Position numbers and translations under genes: made by a program. This document shows positions 1-5,869 of a DNA stretch of 7,417 nucleotides, in pieces. The notes beneath the pieces were generated by a model, which worked only from the letters and a program-made list of their open reading frames with translations, ran no database searches and had not been told where the DNA came from. Source of the stretch: an uncultured Bacteroidales bacterium. Its GTDB lineage: Bacteria > Bacteroidota > Bacteroidia > Bacteroidales > UBA932. Every line of letters starts with the position of its first letter. Position 1 is the first letter of the stretch. The DNA is taken from the NCBI GenBank assembly GCA_946062035.1, contig CAMGTS010000059.1, positions 1-7,417 on the forward strand. Direction: 5' to 3'.

Positions 1-537
1 GATAGTGAACCCCAACTGCGACGCGAACCTGATCGCGCGTATCATTCTCAGGGGGTCATCCGAATATGTCACATCCGGGTCAAGAGGAGTACGGATCAGA
101 CCTTCCTGCAAATCAGCTACTCCGCTGAACGGGTCAATAAGATTTCCATAGTCCTCTTTCTGGAGCGAGAATGCCAGAGCATTGATAGTGAAATCCCTCC
201 TCTCCTGATCTTCCTTAAGTGTACCGTTTTCGACAATCGGTTTTCTGGATTCACGTCTATAGGACTCCTTCCTCGCACCCACAAATTCTATTTGCAACCC
301 CTGGAACATCAACATCGCTGTCCCGAAATTCTTGAAAACGGAAACATGACTATGAACCTTCTTGCCGACAGCGTTGGCAAGGTCTATCCCACTACCCTCC
401 ACAACTATATCGATGTCAGTGCAATGTCTGTTAAGGAAACAGTCTCGTACATACCCTCCGATAACGAAAGCTCTTGTATTCAGCTCCCTTGCCGTCTCAG
501 AGACGATATCGAATATCTTATGATCTAAAAATCCCAT
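1..537 (-). CDS. cca: CCA tRNA nucleotidyltransferase, N-terminal part (3' end outside window)
   Basis: Adds or repairs the 3'-terminal CCA of tRNAs from CTP and ATP in the cytoplasm, without a nucleic-acid template. Reading the minus strand from the ATG at 537 gives 179 codons open to the left edge. The class II nucleotidyltransferase head is clear: the GGYVRD nucleotide-binding motif at residues 27-32, the two metal-binding aspartates in TDID (D41, D43), the RRDFTINA motif at 113-120, and DDPLR at 160-164, which matches the base-recognition motif EDxxR with Asp in place of Glu. RAIRFA (167-172) begins the neck helices. The rest of the neck, body and tail, and the HD domain found in many relatives, would lie beyond position 1. 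The stop codon of the upstream nuclease gene is three bases before this ATG, so the two are probably co-transcribed. A poly(A) polymerase of the same superfamily is the main alternative, but the motifs fit a CCA enzyme better. Confidence 0.93.
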   Translation of the reverse strand, partial: MGFLDHKIFDIVSETARELNTRAFVIGGYVRDCFLNRHCTDIDIVVEGSGIDLANAVGKKVHSHVSVFKNFGTAMLMFQGLQIEFVGARKESYRRESRKPIVENGTLKEDQERRDFTINALAFSLQKEDYGNLIDPFSGVADLQEGLIRTPLDPDVTYSDDPLRMIRAIRFASQLGFTI

Positions 538-540
538 TTG

Positions 541-957
541 TCAATCTTCCGTAAAATATGGTATGTCGGCAATGTATTTATATTTTCCCTCCTCATCTGA
601 ATATTCGCAAGCGTATGTGCTTACCCCGTTAGTGACAACCAGCCATCTGACTTTAAGTATCAGGGCATATCTCCATATCTGTTCAAATACAGATGCCGTA
701 ATCTTGACACTCTGCGCTTTGCACTCCACGATAAGCTTGGGAGTAAGAGACTTTCCGTATCCTACTATATCACATCGCTGCCTTACCTCTCCTAATTTTA
801 TCTCTGTCTCACTCATGAGAAGAGTCTTCGGCCATGCCCTTTTCTCTATCAGGAACTTTATAAAACTTTGTCTTACAGCCTCTTCTGGAGTAAGTGCCAC
901 ATACTTACCTCTCAACGGATCAAACACCTGCCGTCTCTCTGTTTTTTTCTCCGACAT
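541..957 (-). CDS. Small HsdR N-terminal-like (PD-(D/E)XK) nuclease-domain protein
   Basis: A 138-residue protein resembling the N-terminal nuclease domain of type I restriction HsdR subunits, but with no helicase, methylase or specificity gene nearby. The visible catalytic pattern is D63 in RCDIVGYG, E78 and K80 in VECKA, and Q93xxxY97 (QIWRY), the QxxxY motif of RecB-like nucleases. An N-terminal helix (EEAVRQSFIKFLIEK) precedes the core and carries acidic residues. No signal peptide or membrane segment is visible. I chose the ATG at 957. The reading frame also offers a TTG at 966, but that TTG lies inside a perfect -7 promoter box, so it is unlikely to be in the mRNA as a start. The gene ends three bases before cca and is divergent from holA. 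From memory, this type of gene often lies next to holA in Bacteroidota, which would suggest a housekeeping DNA-processing role rather than restriction. The true substrate is unknown. Confidence 0.85.
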   Translation of the reverse strand: MSEKKTERRQVFDPLRGKYVALTPEEAVRQSFIKFLIEKRAWPKTLLMSETEIKLGEVRQRCDIVGYGKSLTPKLIVECKAQSVKITASVFEQIWRYALILKVRWLVVTNGVSTYACEYSDEEGKYKYIADIPYFTED

Positions 958-963
958 ATCAGA

Positions 964-971
964 CAAAGATA
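964..971 (-). promoter_or_regulatory. Bacteroidota -7 promoter box for the nuclease-cca pair
   Basis: On the minus strand these bases read TATCTTTG, a perfect match to TAnnTTTG. Six bases separate the box from the ATG at 957, so transcription should start at or within a few bases of the start codon, giving a leaderless or nearly leaderless mRNA. I see no convincing -33 TTTG about 20 bp upstream. Confidence 0.6.
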
Positions 972-997
972 GTAAAAGTCTTTTTCACCATTTTCAT

Positions 998-1005
998 TAC
1001 CTTTG
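998..1005 (+). promoter_or_regulatory. Bacteroidota -7 promoter box for holA
   Basis: TACCTTTG matches the TAnnTTTG consensus exactly and ends four bases before the holA ATG at 1010, again predicting a nearly leaderless transcript. The -33 element is not recognisable. The box supports the start at 1010 over the much longer in-frame extension upstream. Confidence 0.6.
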
Positions 1006-1009
1006 TGTT

Positions 1010-2062
1010 ATGGCACTCAGACAAGACAGAGAAGCAGGAATAAGGAAATTCGCCGAGCTTTCAGAGGCGATTGACAGAGGGATTTTCGCACCGATATATG
1101 TCCTATCCGGAGAGGAACCATACTATTCCGATGTCATACTAAAAAAGTTGGACGAAAAGGTCCTTACTCCCGCACAAAAGGACTTCAACTACTCCCTACT
1201 CTACGCATCCGACACCGATGCTGGACAAGTCGTATGCCTATGCCGCAGATACCCTGTTGAATCTGACAGACAATTGGTCATAATCAGGGAGGCCCAGCTT
1301 TTCTCATCTCTTCAACCGTTCGAAAACTATATCGCCAATCCCGCATCCGATACGGTATTGGTTCTTGCCTTTACCGGCAAGAAGTTGGACAAGAGGACTT
1401 CTTTCTATAAAAAGCTACAAGACGCCGCAAAGAAAGGCCTTGCTCAAGTAATGGAGTCGGAAATCCTTGAAGAATGGAAAGTCGCCGCATGGATTACGGA
1501 CTATGTCAAATCCCAAGACTACAGCATCGACAGTCAGGCGGCACAACTTCTTGCCCAACACGCCGGAACAAGTCTGAGAAAGATTGTCCTTGAGCTTGAC
1601 AAACTTTTTAAGGGCATTGATTCCAAGACGATTACCGTCAAGGATGTAGAAATCAACGTCGGGATAAGCAGAGACTTCAACGCTTTCGAACTATGTAAGG
1701 CGATAGGAGAGAAGAACAGGCTCCGTTGCTTCACGATCGCTGATGTCTTTGGTAACAATCCGAAGAAATATCCTATACAAATGACCTTAGGAGCGTTGTT
1801 TTTCTATTTCAATCAAATGCTCAGAATAGAAGCGGCGATGACATCCTACAATAAGGGTTTTTATGAAGCTGCCCAGGGGTGCGGAGTGTTCGGTCCAAGA
1901 CAGAAGGAGTTTGAGACCGCATGCCGCAACTATCCTCTTCAGAAGACGATGTTGGCGATAAGCCTGATCAAAGAGTGCGACCTGAATTCAAAAAGCGCAG
2001 GGGCAGGTCTTGCCGGCGATGGCGAACTTCTCAAGGAGCTGTTAGCCAAGGTATTGCTATAG
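1010..2062 (+). CDS. holA: DNA polymerase III subunit delta
   Basis: Clamp-loader delta subunit, 350 residues, a usual length for the family (about 330-350). It binds and opens the beta sliding clamp within the clamp-loader complex so the clamp can be placed on primed DNA. The N-terminal AAA+-like domain starts with the family signature FAPIYVLSGEEPYYSD (residues 26-41), where the P-loop is degenerate, as expected for delta. It is followed by the strand TVLVLAF and KKLDKRTSFYKKL, the typical counterpart of the region after the sensor strand. A middle helical lid and the C-terminal collar domain (ISRDFNAFELCKAIG onward, ending LLKELLAKVLL) are present. The frame is open upstream to 563, but that part is antisense to the nuclease gene and gives no delta-like sequence. 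The ATG at 1010 gives the normal family start and sits just behind a -7 box. The gene converges on the RhuM remnant. Confidence 0.95.
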   Translation: MALRQDREAGIRKFAELSEAIDRGIFAPIYVLSGEEPYYSDVILKKLDEKVLTPAQKDFNYSLLYASDTDAGQVVCLCRRYPVESDRQLVIIREAQLFSSLQPFENYIANPASDTVLVLAFTGKKLDKRTSFYKKLQDAAKKGLAQVMESEILEEWKVAAWITDYVKSQDYSIDSQAAQLLAQHAGTSLRKIVLELDKLFKGIDSKTITVKDVEINVGISRDFNAFELCKAIGEKNRLRCFTIADVFGNNPKKYPIQMTLGALFFYFNQMLRIEAAMTSYNKGFYEAAQGCGVFGPRQKEFETACRNYPLQKTMLAISLIKECDLNSKSAGAGLAGDGELLKELLAKVLL

Positions 2063-2195
2063 TCTTATACAAAGGAAAGGATTGCTACCTTAGGTTATCC
2101 TTAAAGGCTTCGCTATGTGCCCGATCTGACAGCTATGCAATTCTCATACATCATATTACGAATGAGAGCTACTCACCTGGCTATTAGAGATTTTC
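2063..2195. other. Convergent intergenic spacer after holA
   Basis: A 133-bp spacer between the holA stop and the last codon of the RhuM remnant. It has two modest inverted repeats: AAGGAT/ATCCTT at 2077-2102 (6-bp stem, imperfectly extended inward) and TCTCAT/ATGAGA at 2142-2167 (14-base loop). Neither is followed by a proper T-tract on either strand, so neither is a convincing intrinsic terminator. I see no gene here. Confidence 0.35.
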
Positions 2196-2786
2196 TCAAA
2201 GTCGGGAGAGAAATTCCGTTCCTGTCATTTCTTCTGAAAGAGAGAAGGCGAACAATTTTTTACCAAGATCTTTGAGAGATGCGCCAAGATGGTATACCTC
2301 TTCGTCTATAATCAGAAAACGGTCGTGTGCCCGTCGATAGGTTAGAATTTCAATTGGTTCATACTGCGAATTGATGCGATTTTGCCATCTTGCTCCAATA
2401 GACGTCTATCAAGACGATCACTCATTTCTATTAACCTTTGGTTAACTGAATACCCACGGAGAAGATATTCTTTTAGGACCCTATTAGCCCATTGCCTGAA
2501 TAAAACACCTTGCTTAGATTTAACACGATATCCAATAGATGTAATCATCTCAAGGTTATAATGTTCTACATGATATGTTTTGCCATCAGCTGCAGTTGTC
2601 GCAAAATTTGCGACAACTGAAATCTTCGTTTAAGGCATTATTTATATGTTTTGTGCTTGTTTTTACATCCCTGCCAAATAATTGTGCTATTTGCATTCGA
2701 TTCAACCATACAGTATCGTTTTCTACTCTTACATTTATTGTAGGAGTTACAGGCTTGATGGGTTCTTCTATAACAAGGATTTTCAA
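2196..2786 (-). pseudogene. RhuM-family protein, degraded (frameshift plus internal deletion)
   Basis: Three blocks of one RhuM-like protein lie in order on the minus strand in changed frames. Block 1 (2786 to about 2618) has the N-terminal winged-helix-like region: VRVENDTVWLNRMQIAQLFG, then HINNALNEDF. It runs into a TGA at 2588-2586. Block 2 uses another frame from about 2617 and reads VVANFATTAADGKTYHVEHY, followed by the strongly conserved SIGYRVKSKQGVLFRQWANR and VLKEYLLRGY. It stops at 2344-2342 after EQDGKI. Block 3 overlaps it in a third register (about 2385-2196): QYEPIEILTYRRAHDRFLII, HLGASLKDLGKKLFAF and a final TEFLSRL with stop TGA at 2198-2196. Compared with the family, the segment between blocks 2 and 3 (roughly 80-90 residues, including the FYDGQ-type region) is missing. 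No ATG is available. A TTG at 2786 overlaps the nrdG stop, so the original start may be lost. RhuM proteins are often called virulence proteins but their biochemical role is unclear. HDRFLIID resembles the HxK-like motif of PLD-superfamily proteins with Arg for Lys, which is my inference. Confidence 0.85.
2595..2617. repeat. Perfect 11-bp inverted repeat, 1-bp centre
   Basis: GTTGTCGCAAA and its exact complement TTTGCGACAAC flank a single A. It lies inside the RhuM remnant and encodes VVANFATT in the block-2 frame, so it may be a by-product of this conserved peptide's codons. It sits immediately beside the first frameshift. Confidence 0.8.
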
Positions 2787-3250
2787 AAGCTATTTTTAGG
2801 TGCAAAGCGCACTTGTTCAAGTTTACCGCCCCGCAGAACCTTATAGAACTTTTGGTTGGTATTCGGAGACCTCAGCCCCCCTTTTTCTTCGATATAAGGG
2901 CCCACTTTGATATAATCGAAATTCAAGACATCAATTGCATCACTTAGCTCTATAAGACCTGAATACCAAGCGGTTTTCAACTGAGGAAATGTAGCTTTGA
3001 TATAAGAGGCAAGCCTGTTGATTCCAGCGGGGTTCTGATCCCCTCCCATAAAGCACACGCAAGTCAAACCAGATATATACTTATTTATCAGCAGATTAAT
3101 AAAATTCTCATTCAAAGCTACTCCCTCATCACCGGCAAGCCACGGGCTATGGCAACCGGGACATTTGTTCGGACAGCCCGATATATTCAGGGCGAGAGTA
3201 ACTTCATCAGGAATCTCCTGACATACGATATCGTAGTTAAAACATTTCAT
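2783..3250 (-). CDS. nrdG: Anaerobic ribonucleotide reductase activating protein (radical SAM)
   Basis: A 155-residue activase that uses S-adenosylmethionine and a 4Fe-4S cluster to abstract hydrogen from the glycine of NrdD, creating the glycyl radical. The cluster ligands are C26, C30 and C33 in GCPNKCPGCH (CxxxCxxC), and MGGDQ at 68-72 is the GGE-like SAM-binding strand. The length is usual for NrdG (about 150-175). DYIKVGPYIEEKGGLRSPNT is the conserved C-terminal segment. The ATG at 3250 gives the family N-terminus (MKCFNYDIVCQEIPDEVTLA). The gene lies 90 bases downstream of the nrdD stop, with a terminator-like hairpin between them. Its own stop TGA (2785-2783) overlaps the TTG at the head of the RhuM remnant, so the last few residues (APKNSF) may have been changed by the event that joined the two. 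Confidence 0.95.
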   Translation of the reverse strand: MKCFNYDIVCQEIPDEVTLALNISGCPNKCPGCHSPWLAGDEGVALNENFINLLINKYISGLTCVCFMGGDQNPAGINRLASYIKATFPQLKTAWYSGLIELSDAIDVLNFDYIKVGPYIEEKGGLRSPNTNQKFYKVLRGGKLEQVRFAPKNSF

Positions 3251-3264
3251 AACCGTAGAGAGTT

Positions 3265-3302
3265 AAAAAGATGGTGTGCAAAAATTAATTCGGCACACCA
3301 TC
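3265..3302 (-). terminator. Intrinsic terminator-like hairpin between nrdD and nrdG
   Basis: On the minus (coding) strand a perfect 10-bp stem, GATGGTGTGC / GCACACCATC (3302-3293 and 3279-3270), encloses a 13-base AT-rich loop and is followed directly by five T's (3269-3265). This is a rho-independent terminator shape. It begins 38 bases after the nrdD stop and ends about 15 bases before the nrdG ATG. It may act as a partial terminator that lowers nrdG expression, or as a 3' stabiliser of nrdD mRNA. On the plus strand the hairpin has A's instead of T's after it, so it works in only one direction. Confidence 0.75.
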
Positions 3303-3340
3303 AAAAATCCAATCGCACTATCCTTAGTCTAAGAACAGGG

Positions 3341-5542
3341 CTATGCTGTCTCTCCTACTTTTACTGCAACATTCTGTTTCTCAGCAGCAACAGCCTCTTT
3401 TTTCATATTTTCTACATCCGCCTCAGTAAGAGCCATTCCCTCGATTTCACCTCTGTCTATCGCATAGAATCTACGGGCGGCCTCCTTCTGACGTGCAACA
3501 GAGAAGTTGCTTACTCTCTTCATGTAGCCGATAATTCGGGTCATATAGTCAACATTCTTGCTGTGGCACTTAGGGCACTCCTTGAGGTAACGCTTATCAA
3601 TATGGCCGCAATCGTTGCAGATTGTATTAGGGATATTGAATGTAAAGTAGTTGCAACCCTCTTTAGCGGCAACTCTCAGCAGCTGCCTGTACTGCGCCTT
3701 TGAAAGGTGCTCCTCCAAATTCATGTGCAGGGCGGAACCGCCTGTAAGGTGCTTGATATACTTCTCACCATGCAACTTGAATTTGTCTACGATGTTAAGC
3801 GAGTCATCCTCAACGATATAGAAGTAGCTGTTGTAGCAATCTCTCGGAACGACATATCCGTCCTCCCTATCCCATTTAGCGTGTTTTACACCGACATTCT
3901 CCGCAGGAATCATCTCGCAATTGAACATGGTGTCTTTTGTTCTGTACTTGTGGTTATAGCTTTCGATAAGCCCGAGGACATCTTGTACGAACTTAGTGTA
4001 CTGGCTATTATCGGAAATCTTTATTCCAAGGAACTCCGCAGCCTCTACGAGTCCGTTTATGCCGACAGTAAGATACTGCCTTGCGATATTGATGAATCCG
4101 GCATCGAACAAAGGAAGCATACCTTTGCGCTGCAAATCCTTAAGGTTCTCATTGTAGGCAAGCTGAACCTTATGGACAAGATCCACAATCTCACCGAGGA
4201 ACGCAAGATAATCAACATTGTGATTGACCGCATACTGGATGCAGCGGTTCAGGTTGATTGTCAGCACACTCTTTGAACCTGTAGATACACCGCCGGCACC
4301 AAGGGTGTAGCTGAACCCGTTGTCCTGAATCTCATTGCGGAGACGGCAGCAGCTGCTCAATGAATCCGCATTATCGCTAAGGTATGTGAAGAACGAATGC
4401 CCTTCGCTGTACATCTCAGCCGTGAAATCGCCCCACTCCTTATCCTTGATATCACCGTTCTCAGAAAGCAATGCCATTGTCTCGACAGGGAAAGTCAGAG
4501 GGGTCTTAAGTCTCTCTTCGTTAAACCACTTCATGAAAGTCTTCTGAAGCCATGAAAGAGACTCCCAATGAGGTTCCGATCCGTCAGGGAATCTGAACTC
4601 TCCGAAGAGGCTCTTGAAGTAGTACTTATCGTAGTAAGCCACATTCCAGAACACAGCCTGGAAGTTTCTTGCGCCTGTAGGCTGGTTGATTGAATAGACG
4701 ACCTGCTCGAAACAGTCAGTTATTATCTTCTTGATTGTTCTCTGCTTCTTTGAGAGATCCACAACTTCATCAGCCCTAAGATAGTAATCCTCGCCATACT
4801 CCTGCTCGATAAAGTAGTTCATATACATCAGGAACTCAGGAGTAGCGCATGCTCCGGAAAGCATACTTGAAACGATAAATACAAGGTTGACGAAACCGCC
4901 GCAGAAAGCCTTGAGGTTGGTCGGTTTTGTTGAGTTACCGCCTATGCTCAAAGTTCCGTTGAGAAGCCAAGGATACATCGTGATACTTGCGCAATAGTTG
5001 GCAAGAGAAGTCTCGTCATTCTTATAGATGAAGTGTTCCCCTAAGAGCTTCAGATACTTGTTGGCGAAGTCCTTACCATACATATCCTTAAGACGGTCAG
5101 TCAGGAGACGTCTGTTGAGGCGGATAAATCCAGCCTTTGGAATCTCACCTATAAGTGTAGCTATATTCTTATGCTCAACATTAGCGTTAGCGTCGTATTT
5201 GCTGCCTGTAGCGGCATTGTCAGCCTTGCAATAATTAACAAGGAAATCCAATCTCTCCCTAACCTCACGGTCTTCTGTATGTTGCTGACGGTAAAGCATA
5301 TACGCTTTCGCAATCGTATAATACTTCTCTCTCATCAAGGCAAGTTCGACCTGATTCTGTATCTCTTCGACGCTCATGCCGTCTGCAATTCTCACATGCG
5401 AGAGTATAATTGTAAGGTCGTCATCAGCGGCAAAACTACCGACAGAAAGGAAGGCTTTCCTGATAGCGTTCTTGATTTTTTCTATTGAGAAAACTTCACT
5501 CTTTCCGTCTCGTTTAACGATGTTTATTTGCGCGCCAGCCAT
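3341..5542 (-). CDS. nrdD: Anaerobic ribonucleoside-triphosphate reductase (class III)
   Basis: Glycyl-radical enzyme, 733 residues, that reduces ribonucleoside triphosphates to dNTPs without oxygen. Residues 1 to about 95 form an ATP-cone (VKRDGKSEVFSIEKIKNAIR near the start, AKAYMLYRQQH near its end), which gives allosteric control by ATP/dATP. The catalytic barrel follows. NYCASI (C184) and SSCCRL (C398/C399) hold the likely active-site cysteines. Near the C-terminus the zinc site has C642, C645, C656 and C659 (CxxC-x10-CxxC), and RIIGY places the radical glycine at G672. The length fits family members that carry an ATP-cone. The ATG at 5542 gives the typical MAGAQINIVKRDGK start; no Shine-Dalgarno is visible, which is normal for Bacteroidota. 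nrdG follows on the same strand. A -7 box about 150 bp upstream is the likely promoter. Confidence 0.97.
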   Translation of the reverse strand: MAGAQINIVKRDGKSEVFSIEKIKNAIRKAFLSVGSFAADDDLTIILSHVRIADGMSVEEIQNQVELALMREKYYTIAKAYMLYRQQHTEDREVRERLDFLVNYCKADNAATGSKYDANANVEHKNIATLIGEIPKAGFIRLNRRLLTDRLKDMYGKDFANKYLKLLGEHFIYKNDETSLANYCASITMYPWLLNGTLSIGGNSTKPTNLKAFCGGFVNLVFIVSSMLSGACATPEFLMYMNYFIEQEYGEDYYLRADEVVDLSKKQRTIKKIITDCFEQVVYSINQPTGARNFQAVFWNVAYYDKYYFKSLFGEFRFPDGSEPHWESLSWLQKTFMKWFNEERLKTPLTFPVETMALLSENGDIKDKEWGDFTAEMYSEGHSFFTYLSDNADSLSSCCRLRNEIQDNGFSYTLGAGGVSTGSKSVLTINLNRCIQYAVNHNVDYLAFLGEIVDLVHKVQLAYNENLKDLQRKGMLPLFDAGFINIARQYLTVGINGLVEAAEFLGIKISDNSQYTKFVQDVLGLIESYNHKYRTKDTMFNCEMIPAENVGVKHAKWDREDGYVVPRDCYNSYFYIVEDDSLNIVDKFKLHGEKYIKHLTGGSALHMNLEEHLSKAQYRQLLRVAAKEGCNYFTFNIPNTICNDCGHIDKRYLKECPKCHSKNVDYMTRIIGYMKRVSNFSVARQKEAARRFYAIDRGEIEGMALTEADVENMKKEAVAAEKQNVAVKVGETA

Positions 5543-5692
5543 ATTGTAACTATTTTATTGGTTTAGGGGTATAAAAATAAGAACCTGGTTTTGCGGCCCA
5601 ACAAACGCTCTTAGTACATTTTTATGAATTATTTCCGACCCAAAAGCCGGAATTTATCGTAAGTGGACTCAAAAAGCGGATTCTTTCCAAAA

Positions 5693-5700
5693 CAAAGGTA
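5693..5700 (-). promoter_or_regulatory. Bacteroidota -7 promoter box, probable nrdDG promoter
   Basis: The minus strand reads TACCTTTG, a perfect TAnnTTTG and the same octamer as the holA box. It would give a leader of about 145 bases before nrdD. The -33 TTTG is not evident, so this rests on one element and its position in the intergenic gap. Confidence 0.5.
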
Positions 5701-5741
5701 GCAATTCTGCCCCCCGTCGTATGGAGTAATCTTATAAAGAA

Positions 5742-5761
5742 ATCAACAAAAATATGTTGAT
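5742..5761. repeat. Inverted repeat upstream of nrdD (operator or copA terminator)
   Basis: ATCAACA and TGTTGAT, perfect 7-bp arms, flank a 6-base AT spacer. Two readings are possible. As DNA, the dyad is centred about 60 bp upstream of the transcription start predicted from the -7 box, a position where an activator of the CRP/FNR family could sit. As RNA on the minus strand it is a weak A/U-rich hairpin followed by TTCTTT, about 110 bases after the copA stop, and could end copA transcription. The sequence does not decide between them. Confidence 0.45.
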
Positions 5762-5869
5762 AACTCACAATTAAAAAAGCGTTAACGAGTTATGAGGGCG
5801 GATGAAATTTTGGCAGAAGAAAAATTATGAAAGTCAGTTTTATTTTCCTAAGTAGCGTAGCCGCAATTG

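Larger units (their letters stand above)
5543..5869. other. Intergenic region upstream of nrdD, downstream of copA
   Basis: A 327-bp gap with no gene I can support. On the minus strand it contains, in order of transcription: the tail after copA, an inverted repeat ATAACTC/GAGTTAT with a 20-base spacer (5793-5760), a tighter inverted repeat at 5761-5742, a perfect -7 box at 5700-5693, and about 150 bp of leader to the nrdD ATG. A second, weaker promoter is possible in the leader: TTTG (5605-5602) and TATTTTTA (5579-5572), which is one base off consensus and has a slightly long 22-bp spacer. I recognise no riboswitch and no NrdR-type box. Confidence 0.6.

Noticed and set aside
541..957. Part of a restriction or anti-phage defence island
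   Set aside because: No methylase, specificity, helicase or toxin-antitoxin partner in the window; the neighbours are housekeeping genes.
958..966. TTG start at 966 for the nuclease gene
   Set aside because: The TTG is part of the TATCTTTG promoter box; the ATG at 957 is better placed and loses no domain residues.
563..1009. In-frame upstream extension of holA (149 extra codons)
   Set aside because: It is antisense to the HsdR-N-like gene, has no HolA-like sequence, and a promoter box lies just before the ATG at 1010.
2077..2102. Imperfect hairpin after holA as an intrinsic terminator
   Set aside because: Only a 6-bp firm stem and no T-tract on either strand.
3707..4276. 189-codon open frame on the plus strand inside nrdD
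   Set aside because: Antisense shadow of a strongly conserved coding region; no recognisable protein features and no start context.
5543..5692. Riboswitch or NrdR box in the nrdD leader
   Set aside because: No recognisable cobalamin or other riboswitch core and no NrdR-like palindrome; the leader appears unstructured apart from minor repeats.
5792..5830. Twelve-codon plus-strand open frame in the copA-nrdD gap
   Set aside because: Too short, with no ribosome-binding or promoter support; expected by chance.
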